A stretch of DNA of 34,886 nt. It comes from Spirochaetota bacterium. Lineage in GTDB: Bacteria; Spirochaetota; Spirochaetia; JABEVK01. Below, piece by piece: positions 1 through 8,529 of this stretch. The stretch's first letter is position 1. The number at the start of each line of letters is the position of its first letter. The notes under the pieces are model-generated. The model made no database searches. It was not told where the DNA came from and saw only the letters and a program-made list of their open reading frames with translations. The DNA lies in assembly GCA_020049045.1 (NCBI GenBank), contig JAIFLN010000085.1, positions 1 through 34,886 of the forward strand. Direction: 5' to 3'. A program made the translations under genes and the position numbers.

Positions 1-731
1 TTGCGCAGATTCTCGGTCAGAACGGCCGAAACCTTCTTGAGAACCTGATCGCCAACGTCATGACCCAGAGCGTCGTTGACACTTTTGAATTTGTCGATAT
101 CGATCATGGCCAATCCAATGGGCCAGGCTTTCCGCAGGCTGCGTTCGGACTCGTACTCCATCAGATCCCAAGCTTTCCGCCGGTTCCATAGCCCGGTCAG
201 GGTATCTTTGTGGGCCCAGTCCGAAAGGGTCAGGTTGGCAGCGGCCAACGCGGTCTGGCTCTGCAGCAGCTCTTCTTCGGTTTTCATGGCTTTGAGAACT
301 TGCAGGTTCAGTTCGTTGGTAAACGATTCCATGCGGAGCTGAAGGGCCCTGAGTTTCAGTTGAGCTTTGACCCGATAAACCAGTTCGGGACCGTGGAACG
401 GCTTGGTCAGGAAATCGACGGCACCGGCTTCAAAGGCCTTGGTGAGGGCATCCTTTCCTACCAGCGAGGTCAAAATCAAAATAGGCACGTCCTTATGCCG
501 AACGTCTTTTCTTGACCATCGGGTGAGTTCCAGTCCGTCGATTTCCGGCATCATAATGTCGAACAACAAAAGATCAAACGTCTGTTGCGCCATGAGTTTC
601 TGAGCTTCAAACCCGTTGACGGCCAGAGAAACCATCAGATCGAGGGGAGTGAGAAGCGACTCAACCAGCGAGAGGTTCAAGGGCTCGTCATCGACAACCA
701 GAACTGACAACTTGGAATTCACTTGTTCCAT
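1..731 (-). CDS. Response regulator with GGDEF domain (diguanylate cyclase), 3' end outside window
   Basis: The reverse strand reads a receiver domain (residues 8-125) followed by the start of a GGDEF domain. The receiver has the acidic pair in LVVDDEP, the phosphoacceptor D58 in LLLFDIMMPEIDG, a conserved T in LILTSLVG and K in FLTKPF. After a coiled linker comes DTLTGLWNRRKA, then DIDKFKSVNDALGHDVGDQV, the metal and substrate-binding part of a diguanylate cyclase. The GGDEF signature itself lies beyond base 1, so I cannot say whether the active site is intact. By family, such proteins make cyclic di-GMP in the cytoplasm in response to phosphorylation by a partner kinase. The start is ATG at 731-729; no Shine-Dalgarno sequence precedes it. 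It diverges from the MCP gene at 820, and the 88-base gap must hold both promoters. Confidence 0.9.
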   Translation of the reverse strand, partial: MEQVNSKLSVLVVDDEPLNLSLVESLLTPLDLMVSLAVNGFEAQKLMAQQTFDLLLFDIMMPEIDGLELTRWSRKDVRHKDVPILILTSLVGKDALTKAFEAGAVDFLTKPFHGPELVYRVKAQLKLRALQLRMESFTNELNLQVLKAMKTEEELLQSQTALAAANLTLSDWAHKDTLTGLWNRRKAWDLMEYESERSLRKAWPIGLAMIDIDKFKSVNDALGHDVGDQVLKKVSAVLTENLR

Positions 732-782
732 GGGTCTATTCTAAGGGAGGATGCGGATTTTGCCCAGCCGGGGAGTTTCAAC

Positions 783-811
783 TTGACATCAGAAGGCGTG
801 AATTCGATCAT
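783..811 (+). promoter_or_regulatory. Candidate sigma70 promoter for the MCP gene
   Basis: A perfect -35 TTGACA (783-788) is followed 17 bases later by GATCAT (806-811), a poor -10. The expected transcription start then falls within a few bases of the ATG at 820, and no Shine-Dalgarno sequence is visible, so the transcript may be nearly leaderless. The weak -10 keeps confidence low. Confidence 0.4.
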
Positions 812-819
812 AAAGTATC

Positions 820-2718
820 ATGAAATTGGTTAAACCCTTCTTTGGACGTATCGCAGCTTCTCTGGTTCTTATTCCTTTGCTGGCATTGATTCTGGGAGAG
901 GCTTTCACCCATACCTTCAACCTCAGTCTGGATGTTTCCCTGATCGATAGAATTCTTCTGACCTTTCAGAAACCACTGATCTTTGTTCTTGTGGCCGTTA
1001 TCGAAGTACTGATGATCGTGGTAGCCCGACGGATGCTGGCCCCGTTGACGCAGTGGCTGCAGAATCCTGACGGTCAGCACAGTGGCCTCTACGAAAAAGC
1101 GCGCAAGTCGGCTCTTGGTCTTCCTTGGGCGTTGATTGCCATCACCACAGGTTTCTGGACCGTCGGGACGCTGGTTTTCTTTGCCTTGAATGGTTGGAAG
1201 GCTCCTGGAGGGACCTCTCTGGGATGGGTATTGGCGTTCAAGATCACCGAAGGATTTTTATTCGCCACCCTGAATGCCAACTTGATCAACCTCATGCTGC
1301 TGGAGCCCAAACGCGCTCTGAACATGCAGAAACTCCGTGACGGTGAACGGGATACTTTTCTTCTCACGCGGGACTTCATTACCGTTTTGGGCTCGGGGCT
1401 GGCGTTGGTAGTGCATCTTGCCTATGTCGCCGAGTACTTTATAGGACGCTCACCGGAGCAGCAGGGCCCCCAGGGCCTATTGCTGTCGAGTCTATTCGTG
1501 GGATTGGTCATCGTCGGCATCACTCTGATTATCATTGTCCTCGCCCGAAGGGAGCGTGAGATTCAGGCTAACCTTCTGAAAACACGGATCACCGAACTTT
1601 CCTCCCGCAAGGACGTAGACCTGAGCCAGAAAACTGCGGTGCTCAATTTTGACGAGGTGGGCATGCTGGCCGATGTGTTCAATACCTATACCGATACACT
1701 TGGTGCCATGGTGACCGATATCCGTCAATCGACAAGCACACTGAAAAAGTCGTACTCGGGACTGGCGTCTGGAATGGGCAATGTAGAGTCGGTGATGCGG
1801 GGAATGACGGAATCTTTGAGCCATTTAATGGCTCAAGCGGAGGGAGAGACCCAGTCTGTCCACTCGGCCCATCGCTCCATTGAGGCCATTGGTGAGAACC
1901 TGGAGACCCTGAACACTTCGCTGCAGTCGCAGGCAGCGATGATTGAACAATCGGGTGCCGGTATCGAGCAGATGGTTTCCAACATCCGTTCGGTGACGGC
2001 TAACATCGAACAGGTCGAGTCTCGCTACACGGAGCTGACTTTGGCGGCAGAGAGCGGCAAGAACCGGATCAATGAAGCCAACGGTGATATTCTCAAGGTT
2101 GCCCAGATGTCGACGTTGCTATTGGATACCAACAAAGTGATTTCCGGCATTGCCGCTCAGACCAGTCTGCTGGCCATGAACGCCGCCATTGAAGCCGCCC
2201 ATGCCGGTACCTATGGAGCCGGGTTTTCGGTGGTTGCCGACGAAATCCGCAAGTTGGCTGACAAGTCTTCCCAGCAATCCAAGGAAGTCGGTGCCCAGTT
2301 GAAAAAGATCAAGTCCTCCATTGACGGTGCGGTGGGGGCCTCGGGAGAAGTCTCCAAGGGGTTCAGCTCGGTGGCTGAACTCATCCGTGTGGTGAACCGC
2401 TTTGAAGACGAGATTCGGTCTGCCATGGTGGAACAAAGTACTGGTTCCAAGGAAGTGGTGGACGCTCTGGCGGCTATGCATGGTATTACCGGGACGGTAA
2501 ACAACGGCGCCAGAAAGATTTCTGAGGAAGCCGGCACCCTTCGGGCAGGAATGGGAGCACTCAACGAGCTCTCCTTGAAAACCAAGATGGAACTCGAGCG
2601 GGTAACCGGCGACATGGAGCAACTCAACAAAGCCTACCAGAGCATTGGCCAGATGATACAGGACAATGCTCTGGCCCTGGAGAAGGTCGATTCGCAGGTG
2701 GCTAAGTTCCGGGTTTGA
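820..2718 (+). CDS. Methyl-accepting chemotaxis protein, polytopic membrane sensor
   Basis: 632 residues. The N-terminal 245 residues hold about six hydrophobic segments (roughly 10-30, 47-70, 100-125, 133-155, 185-205, 222-245) instead of the usual two helices around a periplasmic sensor domain. The ligand is therefore probably sensed in or near the membrane, or through a membrane partner. A HAMP-like linker (about 248-300) leads into a long coiled-coil signalling domain. Its tip is at about 440-490, with [17 protein letters not shown] and [14 protein letters not shown], the contact surface for CheA and CheW. Glutamine/glutamate-rich methylation helices flank the tip. By family it signals through CheA-CheW to the flagellar motor or another output. 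A cheW gene lies downstream at 4156 but is separated by the opposing metY. No Shine-Dalgarno sequence precedes the ATG. The stop codon abuts that of metY with no base between. Confidence 0.93.
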   Translation: MKLVKPFFGRIAASLVLIPLLALILGEAFTHTFNLSLDVSLIDRILLTFQKPLIFVLVAVIEVLMIVVARRMLAPLTQWLQNPDGQHSGLYEKARKSALGLPWALIAITTGFWTVGTLVFFALNGWKAPGGTSLGWVLAFKITEGFLFATLNANLINLMLLEPKRALNMQKLRDGERDTFLLTRDFITVLGSGLALVVHLAYVAEYFIGRSPEQQGPQGLLLSSLFVGLVIVGITLIIIVLARREREIQANLLKTRITELSSRKDVDLSQKTAVLNFDEVGMLADVFNTYTDTLGAMVTDIRQSTSTLKKSYSGLASGMGNVESVMRGMTESLSHLMAQAEGETQSVHSAHRSIEAIGENLETLNTSLQSQAAMIEQSGAGIEQMVSNIRSVTANIEQVESRYTELTLAAESGKNRINEANGDILKVAQMSTLLLDTNKVISGIAAQTSLLAMNAAIEAAHAGTYGAGFSVVADEIRKLADKSSQQSKEVGAQLKKIKSSIDGAVGASGEVSKGFSSVAELIRVVNRFEDEIRSAMVEQSTGSKEVVDALAAMHGITGTVNNGARKISEEAGTLRAGMGALNELSLKTKMELERVTGDMEQLNKAYQSIGQMIQDNALALEKVDSQVAKFRV

Positions 2719-4011
2719 TTACGTCAGAGCCAGAGCCTGGTCCAGGTCGGCCAGAAGGTCATCGATGTTTTCCAGTCCGATGCTCAGTCGAACCAGCTCG
2801 GGAGGAAGTCCTCCTGCCTTTTGCTGCTCGTCGCTCAGCTGGCTGTGGCTGGTGCTGGCCGGATGGAGGGCCAGACTTTTGGCGTCACCGACATTGGCCA
2901 GATGGCTGAACAGCTTGAGGTTGTCGATGAACTTGCCGCCGCCTTCCCGGCCCGACTTGACCCCGAAAACCACCACACCGCCAAAACCGTTCTTCAGGTA
3001 TTTCGCGGCAACCTTGTGGGTAGGGTCGGCTTTGAGACCGGGGTAGCGTACCCAGGAGACTTTCTTGTGCTTTTCGAGGTACTCGGCCACCTTCTGGCTG
3101 TTCTCCACATGGCGGGCAACGCGCAGATTGAGGGTCTCCAGACCCTGAAGGAAAATCCAGGCCGAATCGGGAGAGAGGCTGGCTCCAAGGTTGCGCAGCG
3201 GAACGGTCCGCAGCCGCAGGGCAAAGGCGATAGGCTTGAGAGCGTCGGGTAGATCAATGGCCCAGCGCAGGCCGTGATAATTTTTGTCGTTTTTGTTGAA
3301 CTGATCGAACTTTTTATCGGACCAGTCAAAGTTACCCGCATCGGTGACAATGCCGCCGATGGCAGTGCCGTGACCGCCGATCCACTTCGTCAGCGACTGC
3401 ACCACAATGTTGGCTCCATGCTCAATCGAATGCAGGAGAGCCGGTGTGGTAAAGGTGGCATCGACCACCAAGGGCAGCTTGTGCTTCTTGGCAATCTTGC
3501 TGATGGCGTCGAGGTCGGCGAAGTCGAGGGCAGGGTTGCCGATGGTTTCCACATAGAGAATCTTGGTATTAGGTTGAATGGCCTTCTCGAAATTGGAAGG
3601 GTCTTTCACATCGACAAAGGTGGTGGTGATTCCGAAATCGGGCAGAATAGCGTCAAATTGCGTATAGGTACCGCCGTAAAGGTTCGATGCCGAAACGATA
3701 TGGTCGCCTTGCTTGGCGATGGTGATGATGGTGCTGAAAATGGCTGCGGTACCCGAGGCGAAGGCCACGCTGGCTGCTCCGCCTTCAAGGGCTGTGATCC
3801 GGTCTTCCAGAATCGCCGTGGTGGGGTTTCCCAGCCGGGTATAGATATTGCCGAATTCCTTGAGGGCAAACAGATTGGCGGCATGTTCGGTGCTTTTGAA
3901 CACGAAGCTGCTGGTGCGGTGGATGGCCACACCGCGGCTGAGCTGGGTGGGGTCGGGGCTCTGTCCGGCGTGGATCAGGTTGGTTTCAAAGGCAGGGGTT
4001 TTGGCGGCCAT
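2719..4011 (-). CDS. metY: O-acetylhomoserine sulfhydrylase (aminocarboxypropyltransferase)
   Basis: 430 residues, the usual length for the Cys/Met-metabolism PLP enzyme family of MetY type. By family it joins sulfide (or methanethiol) to O-acetylhomoserine to give homocysteine (or methionine) in the cytoplasm. The PLP lysine is K209 in VVQSLTKWIGGHG. Also visible are YTRLGNPTTAILEDRIT, the cofactor loop FASGTAAIFS and VVDATFTTP. The open frame extends upstream to 4260, but the start is ATG at 4011. AGAAGGAG precedes it by six bases, and MAAKTPAFETNLIHAGQ is the normal family N-terminus. A promoter lies at 4041-4070. The 3' end abuts the MCP stop codon with no intergenic space, so no private terminator exists between the two convergent genes. 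Confidence 0.95.
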   Translation of the reverse strand: MAAKTPAFETNLIHAGQSPDPTQLSRGVAIHRTSSFVFKSTEHAANLFALKEFGNIYTRLGNPTTAILEDRITALEGGAASVAFASGTAAIFSTIITIAKQGDHIVSASNLYGGTYTQFDAILPDFGITTTFVDVKDPSNFEKAIQPNTKILYVETIGNPALDFADLDAISKIAKKHKLPLVVDATFTTPALLHSIEHGANIVVQSLTKWIGGHGTAIGGIVTDAGNFDWSDKKFDQFNKNDKNYHGLRWAIDLPDALKPIAFALRLRTVPLRNLGASLSPDSAWIFLQGLETLNLRVARHVENSQKVAEYLEKHKKVSWVRYPGLKADPTHKVAAKYLKNGFGGVVVFGVKSGREGGGKFIDNLKLFSHLANVGDAKSLALHPASTSHSQLSDEQQKAGGLPPELVRLSIGLENIDDLLADLDQALALT

Positions 4012-4040
4012 GTAATTCTCCTTCTCGTTAGAGTAAGTCA

Positions 4041-4070
4041 ACAATAGACTCGGGTGGATGGATTCGTCAA
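4041..4070 (-). promoter_or_regulatory. Candidate sigma70 promoter for metY
   Basis: Read on the minus strand: -35 TTGACG (4070-4065), an 18-base spacer, and -10 TATTGT (4046-4041). Transcription would start at about 4034, giving a leader of some 23 bases that contains the AGAAGGAG ribosome site. No riboswitch-like structure fits in so short a leader. Confidence 0.55.
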
Positions 4071-4155
4071 GGGGTGACTGTCTTTTTCTTGTTTTGTGCG
4101 AATAAAGAACTAAGCTCAAAGCAATGCTACAAAAATTCCAGTTGAGGGTAGTCTG

Positions 4156-4656
4156 ATGGCTGATATGGCTTGGGATGACGAAGAGGAAGAAAACGCCCAG
4201 GAAAATCAGTACTTGATGTTCAATTTGGGGCCAGAGGTTTACGGGGTTCCGATCACTCATGTTATCAATATCATTGAACGGCAGAAAATCACCGAAGTGC
4301 CCGACCTCCCGCCCTTTATCCGCGGGGTGATCAACCTGCGCGGTTCGGTGATTCCTGTGATGGACCTGCGGTTGCGGTTCAACCTTCCTTTCCGCGAATA
4401 CGACGATAGAACTTGCACGATTATCGTGAAAGTAGGAGCTCTGTCTTCAGGGTTGATATGCGATACCGTCGCCGAAGTGACCCGGATTCTTCCGGAGAAC
4501 ATCGAGCCCCCGGTGAATTTCCGCAGGGATCTTGAGGCCAACCACTACATTTCGGGCTTGGGAAAGGTTGGTGAGGAGGTGAGAATTCTCCTTGACGTTG
4601 AAAAGATTCTCACCGATGAGGGTACGGCTGCGGTCCAAGAGCAGAAAGAGCTGTAA
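4156..4656 (+). CDS. cheW: Chemotaxis coupling protein CheW
   Basis: 166 residues. A short acidic N-terminal tail (residues 5-16, rich in D and E) precedes a single CheW domain: YLMFNLGPEVYGVPI, INIIERQKITEVPDLPPFI, RGVINLRGSVIPVMDLRLRF and a C-terminal ISGLGKVGEEVRILLDVEKI. By family it bridges MCP signalling tips and the CheA kinase in cytoplasmic receptor arrays. GAGGG seven bases before ATG 4156 sets the start. No cheA, cheR or cheB is in the window, so its array partners are elsewhere; the nearest receptor is the MCP at 820. Its last 47 bases overlap the 3' end of moeB on the opposite strand. Confidence 0.95.
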   Translation: MADMAWDDEEEENAQENQYLMFNLGPEVYGVPITHVINIIERQKITEVPDLPPFIRGVINLRGSVIPVMDLRLRFNLPFREYDDRTCTIIVKVGALSSGLICDTVAEVTRILPENIEPPVNFRRDLEANHYISGLGKVGEEVRILLDVEKILTDEGTAAVQEQKEL

Positions 4657-5725
4657 CGCCGCCCGCCAGGGAAAGAACCTGGATGTCCGCCGGCAGGGTT
4701 TTTACGGCGGACAGACTTCGCCGTCCATGGGCGCAGACGATCAGATAAGTCCTCTGAGGCTGCCAGTCCGGCTGATGGTCAGTCCAAGAGGACCAGGGGA
4801 AATGGACCACTTCGCTTCCGGCGGCCTGAAAAAACTCCCACTCCCCCGGTTGAATCTCAGAGGGTTCCCGGATGTCCACGATAATCTGACGTCCGGCAAC
4901 TGAGATCAAAGGCCAGGCGGCTTCCAGCGTGGCGCGGGCAGTGGTTTGCTGTTCCAGCCAGGTCCATTCCCCGGGGCCATGACGGCAGTCACAGTTCGGA
5001 TCTGGTTTCCATTTCAGCTTGCGTGGAGACCAGTCGGCAGCGTCGACAATCCAGGTGGCGCAGGCTTCGGGACCTTCGAGGTTCAACAGGAGGCGCAGAG
5101 CCGTCAGAGCCTGGAAATTGGCAGCCACGCCGGCCAGAGCTCCGGCGACACCCACCTCGGCGCAAACCCCGATGCAGCCGTCCAGCGGGGCTTCGGGGTA
5201 CAAGCAGCGCCAGCAGCCCGGGGCGTTTCTATGAAAAGGAAAGGCCATCACTTGCGCCTCCCACTGGTACAAGCTGGCCATAACCAGAGGCTTGCCCGCC
5301 GAGCGGCAGGCATCGTGGATCAAAAACTTGGCGGCAAAATTGTCGGTACCGTCCATGACAAGGTCGCAGTCTTGCACCAGGGCGCGGACATTCGTGGCAT
5401 CCACACGCACTGCCTTGGGCTCAAGCTTGATCCAGGGATTGGCGGCCGCAAGGGCTGCGGCCGCAACTTCCACTTTGGAACGACCGACATCGACGGGGGT
5501 GAAAAGGGTTTGCCGGGGAAGGTTGGAGACTTCGATGCGGTCAGGGTCGCAGAACACCAGTCGGCCCACCCCTGATCGGGCCAGGGCCGCCAACACCGGG
5601 CAACCCAAACCTCCGACCCCAATGACCAGAACGGTAGAACGGCCCAGAATCTCTTGGCCCGTAGTCCCCCAGCCGGGTACCCTCAGCTGCCGGTCGTAAT
5701 AGGTCCGTGGTGACACATCACCCAT
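4610..5725 (-). CDS. moeB: Molybdopterin-synthase adenylyltransferase MoeB with C-terminal rhodanese domain
   Basis: 371 residues. The N-terminal E1-like ThiF/MoeB domain has the nucleotide loop GVGGLG (36-41), FCDPDRIEVSNLPRQ, MDGTDNFAAK, and zinc cysteines in CWRC and CDC. The last 100 residues form a rhodanese domain with active-site cysteine in LIVCAHGRRS. By family it adenylates the C-terminal glycine of MoaD, and the rhodanese part delivers persulfide sulfur to make the MoaD thiocarboxylate. The open frame allows a start at 5755, but AAGGAG eight bases upstream of ATG 5725 and the typical MoeB N-terminus favour 5725. This overlaps moaE by 43 bases. It is the last gene of the Moco run and overlaps cheW by 47 bases tail to tail. 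A related role in thiamine or cysteine biosynthesis cannot be excluded, but the context argues for Moco. Confidence 0.92.
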   Translation of the reverse strand: MGDVSPRTYYDRQLRVPGWGTTGQEILGRSTVLVIGVGGLGCPVLAALARSGVGRLVFCDPDRIEVSNLPRQTLFTPVDVGRSKVEVAAAALAAANPWIKLEPKAVRVDATNVRALVQDCDLVMDGTDNFAAKFLIHDACRSAGKPLVMASLYQWEAQVMAFPFHRNAPGCWRCLYPEAPLDGCIGVCAEVGVAGALAGVAANFQALTALRLLLNLEGPEACATWIVDAADWSPRKLKWKPDPNCDCRHGPGEWTWLEQQTTARATLEAAWPLISVAGRQIIVDIREPSEIQPGEWEFFQAAGSEVVHFPWSSWTDHQPDWQPQRTYLIVCAHGRRSLSAVKTLPADIQVLSLAGGVTALSALGPQPYPHR

Positions 5726-6129
5726 TCCCGGTCTCCTTCGGTATAATGCTCGCATTTCCAGATCGGCACCCTGGTCTTGATCTCATCGATCACCCAGCGG
5801 CAAGCTTCGAAACCCTCACCCCGGTGTCCCGAGGCCACCTCGACCAGCACTGCTGCGTCCCCAACCGCCAGAGTTCCCACCCGGTGAATGGCGCGGACGG
5901 CATCAAGACCAAAGCGGGTGACGGCTTCCTGGACAATCCTGGTACCTTCCTTGAGGGCCAGCTCAGGGTAACTGGTGTACTCCAGCCCCGTTACCGAACG
6001 GCCGTCGTTGTGATCACGCACCCGGCCCCAAAAAACCACCACCGAACCGCTGGCTTGCGGCACCTCGAGTTTGGGAAGGTCTTCGATGCGGGTCTCGACA
6101 AGCAAAAATTGAACGGTCATCGTTCGCAC
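5683..6129 (-). CDS. moaE: Molybdopterin synthase catalytic subunit MoaE
   Basis: 148 residues from a GTG at 6129, with GGAGG ten bases upstream; an in-frame ATG at 6120 is the alternative. MoaE family features are GSVVVFWGRVRDHNDGRSVTGLEY, the IHRVGTLAVGDAAVLVEVAS segment, HRGEGFEACRWVIDEIKTRV and PIWKCEHY, which carries the conserved lysine region. By family it combines with thiocarboxylated MoaD to put the two dithiolene sulfurs into cyclic pyranopterin monophosphate, giving molybdopterin. It starts six bases after moaD, and its end overlaps the moeB start, so the synthase subunits and their activating enzyme are translated together. Confidence 0.93.
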   Translation of the reverse strand: MRTMTVQFLLVETRIEDLPKLEVPQASGSVVVFWGRVRDHNDGRSVTGLEYTSYPELALKEGTRIVQEAVTRFGLDAVRAIHRVGTLAVGDAAVLVEVASGHRGEGFEACRWVIDEIKTRVPIWKCEHYTEGDREWVMCHHGPITTGS

Positions 6130-6135
6130 GATCTT

Positions 6136-6375
6136 CTATCCTCCTGCAACGGGTGGCATAAACACCACCAGGGCCCCTGGGACCAATGGGGCCTTCCAGG
6201 TGCAGAACTCGTCGGCCTGTGCGGCCCTGATCAGGCTGGCATCGAGGGTAAAACTATGCCTTTCAACGAGTTCCTTCCAGAGAGCTTCGATGGTCCCTGC
6301 CGAGGTTTCGAGGGACTCTTGAGCCACACCGGCTTCTTCTTTGAGCCGGGCATAATAGCGGACGGTGACGGTCAT
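6136..6375 (-). CDS. moaD: Molybdopterin synthase sulfur carrier subunit MoaD
   Basis: 79 residues, the usual size of this ubiquitin-fold sulfur carrier. It begins MTVTVRYYARLKEEAG and ends in the obligatory Gly-Gly (PPVAGG), which MoeB adenylates and sulfurates. By family it is the small subunit of molybdopterin synthase and donates sulfur inside the MoaD-MoaE complex. The start ATG at 6375 has GGGAGG upstream and overlaps the moeA stop codon as ATGA, a translational-coupling arrangement. Confidence 0.95.
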   Translation of the reverse strand: MTVTVRYYARLKEEAGVAQESLETSAGTIEALWKELVERHSFTLDASLIRAAQADEFCTWKAPLVPGALVVFMPPVAGG

Positions 6376-7556
6376 TGTGTCCCTCCCCAGGGATAAAATC
6401 GAGGGCGAACCAGGGACTGTGGTTCAGAATTGAGTTCGATGAACCCGTCTGAGTCAGCAAGAGCCGAAAAGTCACCCGAGCCGAACCACGGCAAGGTGCC
6501 CAAGCGGTGCGACCAGGGTAGAAACAACGTCTGGCCGGTCTGAGGGGGAGTCAGTCCCGAAACCTCAACAGAACGTTCTTCCGGCGGTCGACCTTCCGCA
6601 GTCAACAACCACGGCAGCACATAACGGCGGAAGGCGAACAGGCTGGAAACGGGATTGCCAGGAAGGCCGAAGATGACGGTGCGGGGGTGCTCCTTGCTTT
6701 CCGGCAGCTGCCCCACCCACAAGGGCTTGCCCGGTCGCTGGTCAACTTTGTGAAAGACGGTGGAGGCTCCCATTTCGGTAAGGATACCAGGGACCAGATC
6801 GCGGGCTCCGGCCGAGACGCCGCCGGTGAGCACCAGAACGTCCAAGCCCGGTAGCAGCTGTTCCAGACCCTGACGCAGTCTGATTTTGTCGTCGGCCAGC
6901 AAAACCTGGTGGCGGGGTGCCAGACCCCAGGCCCCGGCTTCACCCGCAATGGCGGCGGTATTGCTGCGACGGATCTGCCATGCCAGGGGTTCGTCTCGAA
7001 CTTCGACCAGCTCATCGCCGGTGGAAATGAGGGCCCACACGGGGCGGCGAACCACTGGCACCGGATCCATGCCGGAGGAAGCAAGGGAATGAAGGTGGGG
7101 AGAGCGGAGCAGGGTCCCTGCAGGAAGGAGCAAATCTGCTTTGCGGTAATCGGACCCCTGCCGGTGGACAAATTGTCCTGAAGAAGGCAGCGGTGCCGAT
7201 GGCTTGAGGCTTACGGTATCATCCTGCCGGTCGACGGCTTCGTAGGGGACCACCGCATCGCAGCCACGGGGGAGAACGGCACCGGTGGCTGTCTCGATGG
7301 CAGCCGCCTGACCTTCCAGATCAAGAGGCGGATTCCCGGCGTATTGCAAGGCTTGGACCGACCACGAGCCCAAGCCTTCGCGCGAATCGATGGCATACCC
7401 GTCCATGACGACGCGGTCGAAGGGAGGACCGTCGCGATCGGCCAACAACGGCTGGGCAAGGCACCTTCCCACGGCTTGTGCCAAAGGTACAGTCTCGAAA
7501 GTTGCGACGGGCAGAAGCCCAGCCAGCAGACAGTCAGCTTCAGCGACGCAGATCAT
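6372..7556 (-). CDS. moeA: Molybdopterin molybdenumtransferase MoeA
   Basis: 394 residues, normal for MoeA. The diagnostic DGPPFDRVVMDGYAI lies near residues 42-56. Further family blocks are LPRGCDAVVPYE, ALISTGDEL, VLTGGVSAGARD and the FGLPGNPVSSLFAFRRYVLP loop. By family it inserts molybdate into adenylated molybdopterin. The usual partner that makes the adenylate (MogA or MoaB) is not in this window. ATG 7556 has GGGGAGGT upstream and overlaps the end of the mobBA fusion by 17 bases; the stop overlaps the moaD start. Confidence 0.95.
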   Translation of the reverse strand: MICVAEADCLLAGLLPVATFETVPLAQAVGRCLAQPLLADRDGPPFDRVVMDGYAIDSREGLGSWSVQALQYAGNPPLDLEGQAAAIETATGAVLPRGCDAVVPYEAVDRQDDTVSLKPSAPLPSSGQFVHRQGSDYRKADLLLPAGTLLRSPHLHSLASSGMDPVPVVRRPVWALISTGDELVEVRDEPLAWQIRRSNTAAIAGEAGAWGLAPRHQVLLADDKIRLRQGLEQLLPGLDVLVLTGGVSAGARDLVPGILTEMGASTVFHKVDQRPGKPLWVGQLPESKEHPRTVIFGLPGNPVSSLFAFRRYVLPWLLTAEGRPPEERSVEVSGLTPPQTGQTLFLPWSHRLGTLPWFGSGDFSALADSDGFIELNSEPQSLVRPRFYPWGGTQ

Positions 7557-8529
7557 GGGGTACCTCCCCGGGAGAATTGACGTTGGTCAGGCGGTCACCC
7601 GCCAGAGGTTCCAAGACGTTAACCGGAGAATTGATCAGCATTTTGCGCGGACAATCGTACCCGGCGGCCAGAAACTGGTAGAGCCGGGCACGGGCTTTTG
7701 GTTCGTAGAGAGCGCAAAGCGGTTCTGGCAGGTCTTGATGACCCCGGTAGGCGGTGGCGAACCGGTGCGGGTTGCGCTGCGCCAACAAATTGGCCAAGAC
7801 TTCGCGGTCCAGGTGGGGAAGATCACAGGCTACCACCAGCCAGGTGGCCTCGGGGCGAGCTTCGAAGGCGGCCAAAATTCCCGACAGAGGGCCTTTGCCT
7901 GTCATGGTGTCGTGGATCTGAGGCAGCCCTTGACGCCCCGGAAGGTTGGCCTGGTCGGCCCGGCAGCTGATGAAAACCTCGCGGCAGAATTCTCCCAGAA
8001 GCTCGAAAACCCGCCGGGACTCCTCCTGGCCATGGTAGTTCAGGGCGGCTTTATCGCTACCCATGCGGGTGCTTTTTCCGCCGGTGAGCACCAGCCCCAA
8101 AACCGGGCGGCGTATTGTCAGCAAATCCCAGTGGGAACGCAGGAAGGCGGCTACTCCGAGGGCATCATCGCGGTGGTAATACGGCACGTTCCAAGGAAGG
8201 ACAGGGCGTTTGGACCACGGGCCGACGGTGGCCAGAGGTACTTGGCCCTGAAGGGCGGGGTTGTTAATGATGGATAAGGCTTCGTCGAGAACGAGGATTT
8301 TGAGAACCTCGCTGGACAGGTGATCCTCGATCAGCAGCGCATCCGCGTCAAGATGTTCCAGACGGCTGAGCGGTTGCTGCGGGAAATCGTGCTGGATGTT
8401 GGCAACGTTCAAACCCAAGAGCGGAATCAGTTGGGAGGCGAGGGTGGCTTTTCCCGAGTTCTGATACCCGACCAGAGCCACCTCGTAGGGGTGAAAGGTC
8501 CACGCGGGGTTCAAGGCCTTATGCGCCAT
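7540..8529 (-). CDS. mobA: MobB-MobA fusion: GTPase-like domain plus molybdenum cofactor guanylyltransferase
   Basis: 329 residues. Residues 14-135 resemble MobB, the P-loop adaptor. Residues 145-329 are MobA, with the nucleotide motif LVLTGGKSTRMGSDKAAL (147-164), PLSGILAAF, VVACDLPHL and PLCALYEP. By family, MobA joins GMP to Mo-molybdopterin to form the guanine dinucleotide cofactor of DMSO-reductase-type enzymes, and MobB stimulates this. The Walker A of the MobB half reads GYQNSGKAT (21-29): the T or S normally following the lysine is alanine, so GTP hydrolysis may be impaired. The open frame reaches 8586, but ATG 8529, with GGAAAG upstream, gives a sensible 11-base overlap with moaC. 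Confidence 0.88.
   Translation of the reverse strand: MAHKALNPAWTFHPYEVALVGYQNSGKATLASQLIPLLGLNVANIQHDFPQQPLSRLEHLDADALLIEDHLSSEVLKILVLDEALSIINNPALQGQVPLATVGPWSKRPVLPWNVPYYHRDDALGVAAFLRSHWDLLTIRRPVLGLVLTGGKSTRMGSDKAALNYHGQEESRRVFELLGEFCREVFISCRADQANLPGRQGLPQIHDTMTGKGPLSGILAAFEARPEATWLVVACDLPHLDREVLANLLAQRNPHRFATAYRGHQDLPEPLCALYEPKARARLYQFLAAGYDCPRKMLINSPVNVLEPLAGDRLTNVNSPGEVPHDLRR

Noticed and set aside
4012-4260. An N-terminal extension of metY upstream of 4011
   Set aside because: It includes the promoter and AGAAGGAG site, overlaps cheW and has no homology to the family.
4685-4712. A perfect inverted repeat GTCCGCCG-12 bases-CGGCGGAC as a terminator after cheW
   Set aside because: It lies within moeB coding sequence and has no T tract on either strand, so I do not call it a terminator, though it could slow polymerase leaving cheW.
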